64,000 nucleotides of DNA, taken from Streptomyces violaceorubidus. GTDB taxonomy: Bacteria; Actinomycetota; Actinomycetes; Streptomycetales; Streptomycetaceae. Shown in pieces: positions 17,264-25,460 of the stretch. The translations under genes and the position numbers were made by a program. The notes beneath the pieces are model-generated. The model saw only the letters and a list, made by a program, of their open reading frames with translations. It was not told the origin of the DNA and searched no databases. Positions within the stretch are counted from its first letter, which is position 1. Every line of letters starts with the position of its first letter. Where the stretch lies: positions 279,835-343,834 of the forward strand of contig NZ_JODM01000003.1 in NCBI RefSeq assembly GCF_000717995.1, read 5' to 3'.

Positions 17264-18559
17264 ATGCCGCAACCGACCTCCGCACGCCCCGCCCGCCCCT
17301 CTCCGCCCGCCCCCTTCCTGGCCGTCACCGCCGACACCCTGGTCGCGGCCGACTTCGGCCCCCGCGTCCGGCGCCGGCCGCCCGGCCCGTACCGGCGCCT
17401 GCTCGCCACGCCCGGCGCACGCGCGTTCACGATCGGGAACCTCATCGCCCGGCTGCCCATGGGCATGTTCAGTGTCAGCGCCGTCGTGATGATCGCCGGC
17501 ACCCGTGGTTCGTACGCCCTCGCCGGCGCCGTCACCGCGACCGGGCTGGCGGCGACGGCGCTGGTCGCCCCGTGGACCGCGCGACTCGTGGACCGGTACG
17601 GCCAGGCGCGGGTGGCCGTGCCCGCCACCCTGTTCGCCGCGCTGGGCTCCGTCGCGCTGCTGCTGTGCGTGCGGTACGGGGCCCCCGCCTGGACGCTGTT
17701 CGCCGCGTACGCCGCGACCGCGACGACGCCCAACACCGGCGGCATGGCCCGCGCCCGCTGGGCCCACCTGCTGAAGGGGGACGCGGACGCGCTGCACACC
17801 GCGAACTCCTTCGAACAGGCCACGGACGAGCTCTGCTACATGTTCGGGCCGGTCCTGGCGGCGTTCCTGTGCACCGCGCTGTTCCCCGAGGCGGGCACGC
17901 TCGTGGGCGTGGTGCTGCTGGTGACCGGCATGCTGCTGTTCGCCGCCCAGCGCGCGACCGAGCCGCCGGCCCGCCCGCGTCAGACGGCGAAGGCGCCCAT
18001 CCGGGCCCCGGGCATCCCGTCGCTGCTGGTGGTGTGCCTGGCGATGGGCGGGATCTTCGGCGCGATGGAGGTCGTCACCATCGCCTTCGCGGACGCACAG
18101 GGCCACCGCGCGGCGGCCGGTGTCGTCCTCGCCCTGCAAGCGGCCGGTTCCTGCGCGGCGGGTCTGGTCTACGGCGCGATCAGGCCCGCCGGACCGGCCG
18201 AGCGCCGCCTGCCGTGGTGCGTGGCCGCGATGGCCGCCCTGCTGACGCTGCCGCTCCTCGCGGCCTCCCTCGTCGGCTCGCTGCCGCTGCTGGCGCTCAC
18301 GCTGCTGGTCGGCGGGATGGCGACGGCCCCGACGATGGTGACCACGATGACGCTGGTCCAGCACCGCACCCCGGAGGGCCGCCTCAACGAGGGGATGACC
18401 CTGGCGGTGACCGGCCTGCTCGGCGGCATCGCCTGCGGCAGCGCGGCGGGCGGCTGGACGGTGGAGCACCTCTCCCCCACCGCGGCCTACGGTGTACCGG
18501 TCACGGCGGCGGCGGTGGCCCTGCTCCTGGCCCTGCTGCCGACCCGGCGGATCCCTTGA
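17264..18559 (+). CDS. Major facilitator superfamily transporter
   Basis: A 431-residue transporter with about 12 hydrophobic segments. After a Pro/Ala-rich leader the first helix region reads FTIGNLIARLPMGMFSVSAVVMI. The conserved inter-helix motif is ARLVDRYGQARV. Later helices include LVVCLAMGGIFGAMEVVTIAFA, and the gene ends before the ssrA terminator. This sub-type in Streptomyces is usually annotated as an efflux or sugar-type MFS protein; the substrate cannot be assigned. It is divergent from the LysR gene, which is its likely regulator. Confidence 0.8.
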   Translation: MPQPTSARPARPSPPAPFLAVTADTLVAADFGPRVRRRPPGPYRRLLATPGARAFTIGNLIARLPMGMFSVSAVVMIAGTRGSYALAGAVTATGLAATALVAPWTARLVDRYGQARVAVPATLFAALGSVALLLCVRYGAPAWTLFAAYAATATTPNTGGMARARWAHLLKGDADALHTANSFEQATDELCYMFGPVLAAFLCTALFPEAGTLVGVVLLVTGMLLFAAQRATEPPARPRQTAKAPIRAPGIPSLLVVCLAMGGIFGAMEVVTIAFADAQGHRAAAGVVLALQAAGSCAAGLVYGAIRPAGPAERRLPWCVAAMAALLTLPLLAASLVGSLPLLALTLLVGGMATAPTMVTTMTLVQHRTPEGRLNEGMTLAVTGLLGGIACGSAAGGWTVEHLSPTAAYGVPVTAAAVALLLALLPTRRIP

Positions 18560-18572
18560 ACGCGAAAAACGC

Positions 18573-18619
18573 CGAGGGCGGCGTGTGCTCGCGTTTATCG
18601 CAAGCACACGCCGCCCTCG
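18573..18619. terminator. Terminator shared by ssrA and the MFS gene
   Basis: A 17-bp perfect stem (18573-18589 with 18603-18619) with a 13-base loop lies just after the tmRNA 3' end on the minus strand, followed there by GGCGTTTTTCG. It also lies 13 bases past the MFS stop codon on the plus strand, so it closes both transcripts. Confidence 0.9.
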
Positions 18620-18625
18620 ACCTCG

Positions 18626-19021
18626 TGGAGATGGCGGGAATCGAACCCGCGTCCAACGGTGCGGAATCAGGGCTTCTCCGTGTGCAGTCCGCTTCGATTT
18701 TCTCGGCCCCGGAGATCACGCGGACAAGTCTCCGACGGGCTCAGTCACTGTTTGGTTTCCCTCTTCACCCCGTGACCGGGATCAAGGTTTAGTCCCCTAG
18801 CTGATGCCAGGATCCGGGTCGGGAACAGCCCCGGGCTGACACTCCCTTAGTAGGAGGCTCGCTTCGCTACCTGAGATCAGGCAGCGAGGGCGAAGGCCTG
18901 CTGGGAGGAATCGCGCTTGGTGTTGGCGATTATTTTTTCGGCCTGTGGTTTACGAGATCATGGCCGCTTCCTCGACACGCTTCCCCTGCTTCGACAGCCG
19001 CTGTCGAAACCGATCATCCCC
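18626..19021 (-). ncRNA. ssrA: tmRNA (transfer-messenger RNA)
   Basis: Rescues stalled ribosomes in trans-translation. The 5' end GGGGATGATCGG at 19021 pairs with the 3' end CATCTCC at about 18633-18627 to form the alanine-type acceptor stem. The T-arm GCGGGTTCGATTCCCGC is just inside the 3' end. The tag frame runs from 18927 to the stop at 18877 and encodes ANTKRDSSQQAFALAA, the known Streptomyces tag. CCA is not encoded after the discriminator A. smpB lies directly upstream on the same strand. Confidence 0.98.
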
Positions 19022-19038
19022 ATGTTGATTTTTCAAGT

Positions 19039-19124
19039 CCTCCGAAGAGGGTCCTCCGAGGAGGGACACGCACCCTCTGCGGGGTGCAGGTGCCATCGTA
19101 CGTGACCAACACGGACGCGTGCCA
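19039..19124 (-). promoter_or_regulatory. ssrA upstream region: candidate promoter and tandem hairpins
   Basis: Reading leftward, TGGCAC (19124-19119) and TACGAT (19100-19095) are spaced 18 bp apart and could start an ssrA precursor near 19088. Between there and the mature 5' end lie three small hairpins: CACCC/GGGTG (19071-19086), CCTC-CTCG-GAGG (19064-19053) and CCTC-TTCG-GAGG (19050-19039), the last with a stable UUCG loop. They could be precursor leader structures or an smpB terminator. Confidence 0.4.
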
Positions 19125-19139
19125 GCCTATTCCCCGGGC

Positions 19140-19619
19140 TCAGGCCCGCTGCTTGCGCCGGATCGCGGACATCGTCCGCTCCGCCTCGCGGCGGTCCTGC
19201 TTCTCCCGGAGGGTCTGGCGCTTGTCGAACTCCTTCTTGCCGCGCGCCAGGGCGATCTCGACCTTGGCCCGCCCGTCCTTGAAGTAGAGCGCCAGCGGCA
19301 CGATCGTGTGACCGGTCTCCTGGGACTTCGCCTCCAGCTTGTCGATCTCCTCGCGGTGCAGCAGCAGCTTCCGCTTGCGGCGGGCGCTGTGGTTGGTCCA
19401 GGTGCCCTGGCTGTACTCCGGCACGTGCACGTTGTGCAGCCACGCCTCGTGGCCGTCCAGCTGCACGAACCCGTCGACCAGCGATGCCCGCCCCTGGCGC
19501 AGCGACTTCACCTCGGTACCGGACAGCACGAGGCCGGCCTCGTAGGTGTCGAGGATCTGGTAGTCGTGCCGCGCCTTCTTGTTCTGCGCGATCAGCTTGC
19601 GCCCTTTTTCCTTAGCCAT
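19140..19619 (-). CDS. smpB: SsrA-binding protein SmpB
   Basis: A 159-residue partner of tmRNA that binds its tRNA-like end and the stalled ribosome's decoding centre. It begins [20 protein letters not shown]. It contains the hallmark [16 protein letters not shown], the [11 protein letters not shown] loop and the basic C-terminal tail [18 protein letters not shown]. Length is normal. ATG 19619 matches the family start; an in-frame ATG four codons upstream is possible. Neither has a strong ribosome site, so it may be coupled to the protease gene that ends 47 bases upstream. ssrA follows directly, the common actinobacterial order. Confidence 0.97.
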   Translation of the reverse strand: MAKEKGRKLIAQNKKARHDYQILDTYEAGLVLSGTEVKSLRQGRASLVDGFVQLDGHEAWLHNVHVPEYSQGTWTNHSARRKRKLLLHREEIDKLEAKSQETGHTIVPLALYFKDGRAKVEIALARGKKEFDKRQTLREKQDRREAERTMSAIRRKQRA

Positions 19620-19666
19620 AGTGCGGTCCATTTTGGCACTACGCAGGGGCCTGGCGGAAAGCCGAT

Positions 19667-20854
19667 TTACGCGGTCGGTCCCAGCCCGCTCAGCACCGTC
19701 CGGGCCCGCGCGAGGGCGGCCGGGTCGGCCGGGTCGACCTCCAGGTCGGGCGTGATGCCCGTGCCGTCGACGCCGCGTCCGGAGGGGGTGCGGTAGTGCC
19801 CCACGGTCAGCTCGGCCACCGAGCCGCCGGGCAGCCGGCTCGGCATCTGCACCGAGCCCTTGCCGAAGGTGCGGGAGCCCAGGACGACCGCCCGGCCGCG
19901 GTCCTGGAGGGCCCCGGTGAGCAGCTCGGCCGCGCTCATCGTGCCGCCGTCCACGAGCGCGACCAGGGGCCTGGCGGTGTCGCCGCCGGTCTCCGCGTGC
20001 AGGGCCCGCTGGTCGCCGTCGACGTCGTAGGTGGCGACCAGGCCGCCGTCGAGGAAGGCGGAGGCGGCGGTGACGGCCTCGGTGACCAGGCCGCCGGAGT
20101 TGCCGCGCAGGTCGAGGACGACCCCGGCGCCGGAGGGCACCCGTGCCACGGCCTCGCGCACCTGCTCGCCGACGCCCTTGGTGAAGGAGGCGACCTTGAC
20201 GACGGTGAGGCCGTCGGCGACCGCGCGGACGGTCACGGGGTCCGTGGACAGCCGGGCGCGGCGCACGGTCTCGGTCCACGCGCGCGTGCCCCGTTCCAGG
20301 CCCAGCCGGACGGCGGTGCCGGCGGGCGACCGCTCGGCGTCGCCGCGCAGGATGGAGACGACCTCGGTGACCGGCCGCCCGTCGACCCGCTCGCCGTCGA
20401 CACTGCGCAGCCGGTCCCCCTCGCGGATCCCGGCCTCGGCGGCGGGCGAGCCGGAGCGCACCCGGGTCACCTGGATGCGGCCGTCGCGCTCACGGCGCGC
20501 GGAGAGCCCGACGCCGGTGTACCGGCCGTCCAGGGCGTCCTCCAACTCCTCGTACTCGCCCTCGGAGTAGACGGCGCCCCAGCGGTCTCCGCTGCGGCTG
20601 ACCGCGCGTTCGGCGGCCTCCACGGGGGACTTGCCGTCGGCCATCGCCTCGGCCGCCGCGCGGGCGACGTCGTCGGGGCGGGCCTGCCGAGCCGCCGGGG
20701 CGGCCGAACGGGCGGTGCCGGGCTCGGACTTCCGGTCCGGTCCGGGGAGCGATCCGGTGGCCGCGCCCGCGACGAGCACGCTGGCGAACACCAAGGTCAG
20801 GGCGGCCCCGTGGCGCACACGACGGGGCTGACAGAACGGGTCACGACCTGACAT
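19667..20854 (-). CDS. S41 family C-terminal processing protease
   Basis: A 395-residue secreted or membrane-anchored protease. The N-terminal signal or anchor is [22 protein letters not shown] domain lies at about residues 115-195 ([11 protein letters not shown], then [21 protein letters not shown]). The S41 core has the catalytic serine in GGTMSAAEL and the lysine in TFGKGSVQM. Such proteases trim cell-envelope proteins at their C-termini. It lies between ftsX and smpB on the same strand, as in many actinobacteria. A hairpin separates it from ftsX. The start ATG 20854 (MSGRDPF) is preferred for its position before the signal segment; no good ribosome site is visible. Confidence 0.9.
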   Translation of the reverse strand: MSGRDPFCQPRRVRHGAALTLVFASVLVAGAATGSLPGPDRKSEPGTARSAAPAARQARPDDVARAAAEAMADGKSPVEAAERAVSRSGDRWGAVYSEGEYEELEDALDGRYTGVGLSARRERDGRIQVTRVRSGSPAAEAGIREGDRLRSVDGERVDGRPVTEVVSILRGDAERSPAGTAVRLGLERGTRAWTETVRRARLSTDPVTVRAVADGLTVVKVASFTKGVGEQVREAVARVPSGAGVVLDLRGNSGGLVTEAVTAASAFLDGGLVATYDVDGDQRALHAETGGDTARPLVALVDGGTMSAAELLTGALQDRGRAVVLGSRTFGKGSVQMPSRLPGGSVAELTVGHYRTPSGRGVDGTGITPDLEVDPADPAALARARTVLSGLGPTA

Positions 20855-20879
20855 GCCGGTGAGTCTAGGACAACGCGTA

Positions 20880-20911
20880 AGGGCCGCACGGTCCCTTGAC
20901 CGCGCGGCCCT
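20880..20911 (-). terminator. ftsEX terminator
   Basis: The arms AGGGCCGC and GCGGCCCT enclose an inner GGTC/GACC stem. The hairpin lies 12 bases past the ftsX stop codon and is followed leftward by TTACGCGTTGTCC. Confidence 0.8.
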
Positions 20912-20922
20912 CTTGGTATGTG

Positions 20923-21840
20923 TCACACCTTCAGGTACTTGCGCAACGCGAAGAACGCCGCCAACGCGGGCATCAGCAGACTCGTGGCCAGGATGAGCGG
21001 CAGCTTGGTCAGGACGGCGTCCCAGCCGATGAAGTTGATCAGGTTCAGCTTCTCGGACAGGGCGAGTCCGTGATCGATGATGAAGTACCGGGCGATCACG
21101 AGGAAGCCGCAGGCGACACCACCGCCGATCAGACCGGCGACCGCCGCCTCCATGATGAACGGCGCCTGGATGTAGAAGCCCGACGCGCCCACGAGGCGCA
21201 TGATGCCGGTCTCGCGGCGCCGGCTGAACGCCGAGACGCGCACGGTGTTGACGATCAGCATCAGGGCGACCACGAGCATGAGGGCCATCACCGCGCGGGC
21301 GGCCCAGTTCATGCCGTTGAGGAGGCCGAAGAGGTTGTCCAGGATGCCCTTCTGGTCCTGCACGGACTGAACGCCCTCCCGGCCGTCGAAGGCGGTCGCG
21401 ATGACCTGGTACTTCTCCGGGTCCTTCAGCTTGATCCGGTACGACTCCTGCATCTGGTCCGGCGTGAGGGAGCTGGCCAGCGGCGAATCGCCGAACTGCT
21501 CCTTGTAGTGCTTGTACGCCTCGTCCTGCGACTCGTAGGTCACCTTCTCGACGACGGCCATCTCGTCGAGGTCGGACATGATCTGCTTCTTCTGGTCCTC
21601 GGTCACCGCGCCCTTGGCGCAGTTGGGGTCGGACTCGGCGTCGCTCTTGTTGCAGAGGAAGACCGAGACGTTGACCTTGTCGTACCAGTAGCCCTTCATG
21701 TTGTTGACCTGGTCGCTCATCAGCAGTGAACCGCCGAACAGGGCCAGGGACAGGGCGACCGAGACGATGACCGCGAAGGTCATCGTCAGATTGCGGCGAA
21801 GACCGACTCCGATCTCCGAGACTACGAACTGGGCGCGCAT
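20923..21840 (-). CDS. ftsX: Cell division ABC transporter permease FtsX
   Basis: A 305-residue membrane protein with the FtsX layout. A cytoplasmic start (MRAQFVVSEIGVGLRRNLTM) leads to the first helix (FAVIVSVALSLALFGGSLL). A periplasmic domain of about 130 residues follows, then three C-terminal helices (AVMALMLVVALMLIVNTVRV, FIMEAAVAGLIGGGVACGFLVIA and LPLILATSLLMPALAAFFAL). With FtsE it activates peptidoglycan hydrolases (RipC-type in actinobacteria) through the extracellular loop. The loop contains two cysteines (FLCNKSDAESDPNC), which could form a disulfide. It starts 31 bases after ftsE. Confidence 0.97.
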   Translation of the reverse strand: MRAQFVVSEIGVGLRRNLTMTFAVIVSVALSLALFGGSLLMSDQVNNMKGYWYDKVNVSVFLCNKSDAESDPNCAKGAVTEDQKKQIMSDLDEMAVVEKVTYESQDEAYKHYKEQFGDSPLASSLTPDQMQESYRIKLKDPEKYQVIATAFDGREGVQSVQDQKGILDNLFGLLNGMNWAARAVMALMLVVALMLIVNTVRVSAFSRRRETGIMRLVGASGFYIQAPFIMEAAVAGLIGGGVACGFLVIARYFIIDHGLALSEKLNLINFIGWDAVLTKLPLILATSLLMPALAAFFALRKYLKV

Positions 21841-21871
21841 GGCGTCTCGTTAAGCCTTTCGTTCCTCGTCG

Positions 21872-22561
21872 TCAGTGCTGGTAGCCGTAGACACCGCGTG
21901 CCTGGTCCCGGACGAGGCGGCCCTTCTCCAGCTCGATGACGCGCTTGCGCATCTGGTCCACGATGTTCTGGTCGTGCGTGGCCATCACCACGGTGGTGCC
22001 CGTCCGGTTGATCCGGTCGAGCAGCTTCATGATGCCGACCGAGGTCTGCGGGTCGAGGTTGCCCGTGGGCTCGTCGGCGATCAGCAGCTTGGGCCGGTTG
22101 ACGAAGGCCCGCGCGATGGCCACGCGCTGCTGCTCACCACCGGACAGCTCGCCGGGCCTGCGGTCCTCCTTGCCGCCGAGTCCGACGAGGTCGAGGACCT
22201 GCGGCACGGACTTGCGGATCTCGCCGCGGGACTTGCCGATGACCTCCTGGGCGAAGGCGACGTTCTCGCCGACCGTCTTGTTCGGCAGCAGGCGGAAGTC
22301 CTGGAAGACCGTCCCCAGCTGGCGCCGCATCTGCGGCACCTTCCAGTTGGACAGGCGGGCGAGGTCCTTCCCGAGGACGTGCACCTGTCCGTGGCTGCAC
22401 CGCTCCTCGCGGAGGATCAGTCGCAGGAAGGTGGACTTTCCGGAGCCGGAGGACCCCACGAGGAAGACGAACTCGCCCTTCTCGACCTCCAGGGAGACGT
22501 CCCTGAGGGCTGGGTGGCTCTGTTTGGGGTAGACCTTGGAGACGTTGTCGAATCGGATCAC
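21872..22561 (-). CDS. ftsE: Cell division ATP-binding protein FtsE
   Basis: A 229-residue ABC ATPase with Walker [10 protein letters not shown], the Q-loop at [10 protein letters not shown], signature [14 protein letters not shown], Walker [13 protein letters not shown] and switch histidine in MATHDQ. Length and start ([14 protein letters not shown]) are typical. It forms a complex with FtsX at the division or growth site. It leads the ftsE-ftsX unit, with its promoter in the 213 bp shared with the divergent zinc-ribbon gene. Confidence 0.98.
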   Translation of the reverse strand: MIRFDNVSKVYPKQSHPALRDVSLEVEKGEFVFLVGSSGSGKSTFLRLILREERCSHGQVHVLGKDLARLSNWKVPQMRRQLGTVFQDFRLLPNKTVGENVAFAQEVIGKSRGEIRKSVPQVLDLVGLGGKEDRRPGELSGGEQQRVAIARAFVNRPKLLIADEPTGNLDPQTSVGIMKLLDRINRTGTTVVMATHDQNIVDQMRKRVIELEKGRLVRDQARGVYGYQH

Positions 22562-22774
22562 GGATGCACCACGGGTCGCCGGGGGTAGATGTGCGTGACC
22601 ATACGCGAACCGGGGAGCCGACCGCAGTCACCGGTCGGGGTTGCGCATCAGTTGCGTCTTTTGTCCCCACGGGAGGGCGCGCGGGGCCCCACGGAACCTG
22701 GCACAGTGGAGGGGGAACGTTCGCGCCGTCGCGGGCGTTGTTCCGAATGAGCCGGTGGCAAGGAGGGCGAGCGC

Positions 22775-22969
22775 ATGACGTACGACCGGTTGGTGTGCGC
22801 GAACTGCGCGTCGCCCGTGAGTGAGGGCAGGTGCCCGGTGTGCCGGGCCAATCGCGAGCGGTTGCAGCAGGAGAGCAGCTTCTTCGCGGGGCTGAATCCG
22901 GCGACGCTGATCGCGCTGCTGGCGGTGTTGATCGCGGCGGTGGCCCTGCTGGCCCACCAGACCGTCTGA
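22775..22969 (+). CDS. Small zinc-ribbon membrane protein
   Basis: 64 residues. The N-terminal half has two CxxC pairs, CANC and CPVC, spaced to bind one zinc ion. The C-terminal half is a single membrane helix (LIALLAVLIAAVALLA). A strong AAGGAGGG ribosome site lies nine bases before the ATG, and third codon positions are almost all G or C, so it is a real gene. The function is unknown. It is divergent from ftsE and convergent with the LAETG protein gene. A membrane-tethered zinc-ribbon adaptor is one possibility. Confidence 0.8.
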   Translation: MTYDRLVCANCASPVSEGRCPVCRANRERLQQESSFFAGLNPATLIALLAVLIAAVALLAHQTV

Positions 22970-23029
22970 GACGCCAGGAGCGGCTCCCGGGGCGCCGACG
23001 GGCCCCCGCGGGGACGCGAGAGACACAGA

Positions 23030-23061
23030 AGGGGCCCGGAGCGTTGACGCTCCGGGCCCCT
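23030..23061. terminator. Bidirectional terminator
   Basis: A 14-bp perfect stem (23030-23043 with 23048-23061) and a TTGA loop lie between the convergent zinc-ribbon and LAETG protein genes. Confidence 0.9.
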
Positions 23062-23099
23062 CCGTCTTGCGTGCGCGGTGCGTACGCGGACGGCTACCT

Positions 23100-23951
23100 T
23101 CAGGCAGCAGCCCCGCCGCGGCCGTTCATGAGGCGCGGCAGGAAGCGGAAGCCGATGCCTCCGGCGATCATCGTCGCGGCGCCGACCAGCAGGAACGTGG
23201 TCTCCGCGGCGCCGGTCTCGGCGAGCTCGTCACCGCTGCCCTGGGCGGCGGTGTCGGAGGAGGCCGGGGCCTCCTCGCCGGTGTCGGTCAGCGCGGAGGA
23301 ACCCTCCGCCTGAGCGGCGTTGTCGTTGCCACCACCGTCGGGGGTGGTGTTGTCGCCGCCGCCGGTGCCACCGGAGTTTCCACCGTTGCCACCGTTGCCG
23401 CCGTTGCCGCCGTTGCCGCCGGAACCGCCGTTGCCGCCGGAACCGCCGTTGTCACCGGCGCCACCGTTGTTGCCGGAACCGCCGTTGTCGCCGGAACCGC
23501 CGTTGTTGCCGTTGCCGCCGTTGCCGTTGCCGCCGTCAGTGGTCCCGCCGTCGGTCGTGCCGCCGTCGGTCGTACCCCCGTCGGTGGTGCCGCCGTCGGT
23601 CGTGCCACCGTCGGTCGTACCACCATCGGTCGTGCCACCGTCAGTGGTGCCACCGTCGGTCGTACCCCCGTCGGTGGTGCCACCGTCGGTCGTACCGCCG
23701 TCAGTCGTGCCACCGTCAGTGGTGCCGCCGTCGGTGCCCCCCGGGTCGCACTCGGGGTCGACCACGATGTCGCAAGGGTCGCCTTCGCCCTCGCCCAGCC
23801 CAGCCTTCAGGCCAACGTTCACGCCGCCAACGCCCGCGTCGACGCCGATCTCGAGCGCCGAGGCGGCACCCGCGGCGGTCAGGGAGGCGCCGGCCGCGAT
23901 CACGGCACCGGCCGCTATGCGCGCGACACGGATGCGCGTCTTCTTCGTCAT
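23100..23951 (-). CDS. Sortase-anchored (LAETG) cell-surface protein with Gly-Gly-Thr-Thr-Asp repeats
   Basis: A 283-residue secreted protein. The signal peptide is RIAAGAVIAAGASLTAAGAASA. A short region with two cysteines (DPCDIVVDPECDPGG) is followed by about 13 tandem TDGGT units and then a Gly/Asn-rich stretch (GGNGGSGDN types). The C-terminus is a class E sortase signal: LAETG, hydrophobic segment TTFLLVGAATMIAGGIGF, then the basic end RFLPRLMNGR. It should be covalently linked to the wall and reach out through a flexible stalk. No ligand-binding domain is seen. The repeat region at DNA level is a run of near-identical 15-bp units, so its length may vary between strains. Confidence 0.85.
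   Translation of the reverse strand: MTKKTRIRVARIAAGAVIAAGASLTAAGAASALEIGVDAGVGGVNVGLKAGLGEGEGDPCDIVVDPECDPGGTDGGTTDGGTTDGGTTDGGTTDGGTTDGGTTDGGTTDGGTTDGGTTDGGTTDGGTTDGGTTDGGTTDGGNGNGGNGNNGGSGDNGGSGNNGGAGDNGGSGGNGGSGGNGGNGGNGGNGGNSGGTGGGDNTTPDGGGNDNAAQAEGSSALTDTGEEAPASSDTAAQGSGDELAETGAAETTFLLVGAATMIAGGIGFRFLPRLMNGRGGAAA
23537..23740 (-). repeat. Minisatellite of 15-bp coding units
   Basis: About 13 near-identical 15-bp units encode the Thr-Asp-Gly-Gly-Thr repeats of the LAETG surface protein. Units differ mainly at third codon positions. Confidence 0.9.
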
Positions 23952-24128
23952 GTAGTTGCTACCCCCAGTAGCCGATTTAGTCGGTGAGGCCGCACTCGGG
24001 GGCCGTGATCGACGGGGGTGGCTGCATGTGTACTCAAGTCCCCCGGTTCACATGCGCCCCAGAAATACGCATGCCGAGCCTCACCATTCCGAATGTTCAA
24101 AGCAACGTCAAGGCCATTGCGTACGCGA

Positions 24129-24156
24129 TGTCCGGGTACGGGACGTATGCCGGACA
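24129..24156. promoter_or_regulatory. Inverted repeat upstream of the LAETG surface protein gene
   Basis: TGTCCGG and CCGGACA are separated by 14 bp, within the 326-bp gap between prfB and the LAETG gene and about 180 bp upstream of the latter. It is a candidate regulator site. The rest of the gap, apart from the prfB terminator, shows no gene. Confidence 0.3.
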
Positions 24157-24214
24157 CAATGGGTGTGAGTGTGACGCAAAACCCAGACATCAGCGGCGAA
24201 CAAGGGGCAGACAA

Positions 24215-24249
24215 AAGGCAACTGCCGCTGAAACAGCGGCAGTTGCCTT
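24215..24249 (-). terminator. prfB terminator
   Basis: A 16-bp perfect stem (24215-24230 with 24234-24249) has an AAA loop on the plus strand. On the minus strand it is followed by TTTTGTC, a classical intrinsic terminator 28 bases past the prfB stop. Confidence 0.95.
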
Positions 24250-24277
24250 GTCGACAAAGCGGCGGCTCCGCTCCGGG

Positions 24278-25384
24278 TTACTTCTCCCGCTGCTTGCGCC
24301 AGCGAATGCCGGCCTCCAGGAAACCGTCGATCTCGCCGTTGAACACGGCCTCGGGGTTGCCCACTTCGTGCTCCGTGCGCAGGTCCTTGACCATCTGGTA
24401 CGGGTGCAGCACGTACGAACGCATCTGGTTGCCCCAGGAGTTGCCCCCGTCGCCCTTGAGGGCGTCCATCTTGGCCTGCTCCTCCTGGCGGCGCCGCTCC
24501 AGGAGCTTGGCCTGGAGGACGTTCATGGCGGTGGCCTTGTTCTGGATCTGGGAGCGCTCGTTCTGGCAGGAGACGACGATGCCGGTGGGGATGTGGGTGA
24601 GGCGCACCGCCGAGTCGGTGGTGTTCACGCCCTGGCCGCCGGGGCCGGAGGAGCGGTAGACGTCCACCCGCAGCTCGGACTCGTCGATCTCGATGTGGTC
24701 GGTCTGCTCGACCACGGGGAGGATCTCGACGCCCGCGAAGGAGGTCTGGCGGCGCCCCTGGTTGTCGAAGGGCGAGATGCGCACCAGCCGGTGTGTGCCC
24801 TGCTCGACGGAGAGGGTGCCGTAGGCGTACGGCGACTGCACGGCGAAGGTGGTCGACTTGATGCCGGCCTCCTCCGCGTACGACGTCTCGTAGACCTCGG
24901 TCTTGTAGCCGTGCTGCTCGGCCCAGCGCAGGTACATCCGCTGGAGCTTCTCGGCGAAGTCGGCGGCGTCCACGCCGCCCGCCTCGGCGCGGATGTTGAC
25001 GAGCGCCTCGCGCGCGTCGTACTCGCCGGAGAGCAGGGTGCGGACCTCCATCTCGGCCAGCGCCTTGCGGACGGCCGTGAGCTCGGACTCGGCCTCGGCG
25101 CGGGTGTCCGGGTCGTCCTCCTCCTCGGCCATCTCGAAGAGCACCCCGAGATCGTCGATCCGGCCGCGCAGGGCCTCGGCCTTGCGCACCTCGGCCTGGA
25201 GGTGCGACAGCTTGCTGGTGATCTTCTGCGCCGCCTCCGGGTCGTCCCACAGCGAGGGCGCTGCCGCCTGCTCCTCGAGCACGGCGATGTCTGCCCTCAG
25301 CTTGTCGAGGTCCAGGACGGCCTCGATCGACTCCATGGTCGAGGAGAGGGACTTCAGCTCTTCGGATACATCGACGACTGCCAC
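24278..25384 (-). CDS. prfB: Peptide chain release factor 2
   Basis: A 368-residue RF2 that reads UGA and UAA stop codons. The anticodon-like tripeptide SPF is in RISPFDNQG, and the catalytic GGQ is in [16 protein letters not shown]. Translation starts at GTG 25384 ([15 protein letters not shown]). The frame is continuous from the start, so the programmed frameshift known from many bacteria is absent. Length is normal for RF2. It is followed by its own strong terminator and preceded by pkaB. Confidence 0.96.
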   Translation of the reverse strand: MAVVDVSEELKSLSSTMESIEAVLDLDKLRADIAVLEEQAAAPSLWDDPEAAQKITSKLSHLQAEVRKAEALRGRIDDLGVLFEMAEEEDDPDTRAEAESELTAVRKALAEMEVRTLLSGEYDAREALVNIRAEAGGVDAADFAEKLQRMYLRWAEQHGYKTEVYETSYAEEAGIKSTTFAVQSPYAYGTLSVEQGTHRLVRISPFDNQGRRQTSFAGVEILPVVEQTDHIEIDESELRVDVYRSSGPGGQGVNTTDSAVRLTHIPTGIVVSCQNERSQIQNKATAMNVLQAKLLERRRQEEQAKMDALKGDGGNSWGNQMRSYVLHPYQMVKDLRTEHEVGNPEAVFNGEIDGFLEAGIRWRKQREK

Positions 25385-25460
25385 GCGTCCAGCGTAACGG
25401 CTCCGGCCGGCGGTCCACGCCCGGCGGGTGCGGGCGCGGGTGCCGGGGGGCGGTGCGGCC

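Noticed and set aside
23537..23740. Regular 15-bp repeats considered as a CRISPR array
   Set aside because: There are no unique spacers, the units are contiguous and in frame, and they encode the Thr-Asp-Gly-Gly repeats of a surface protein.
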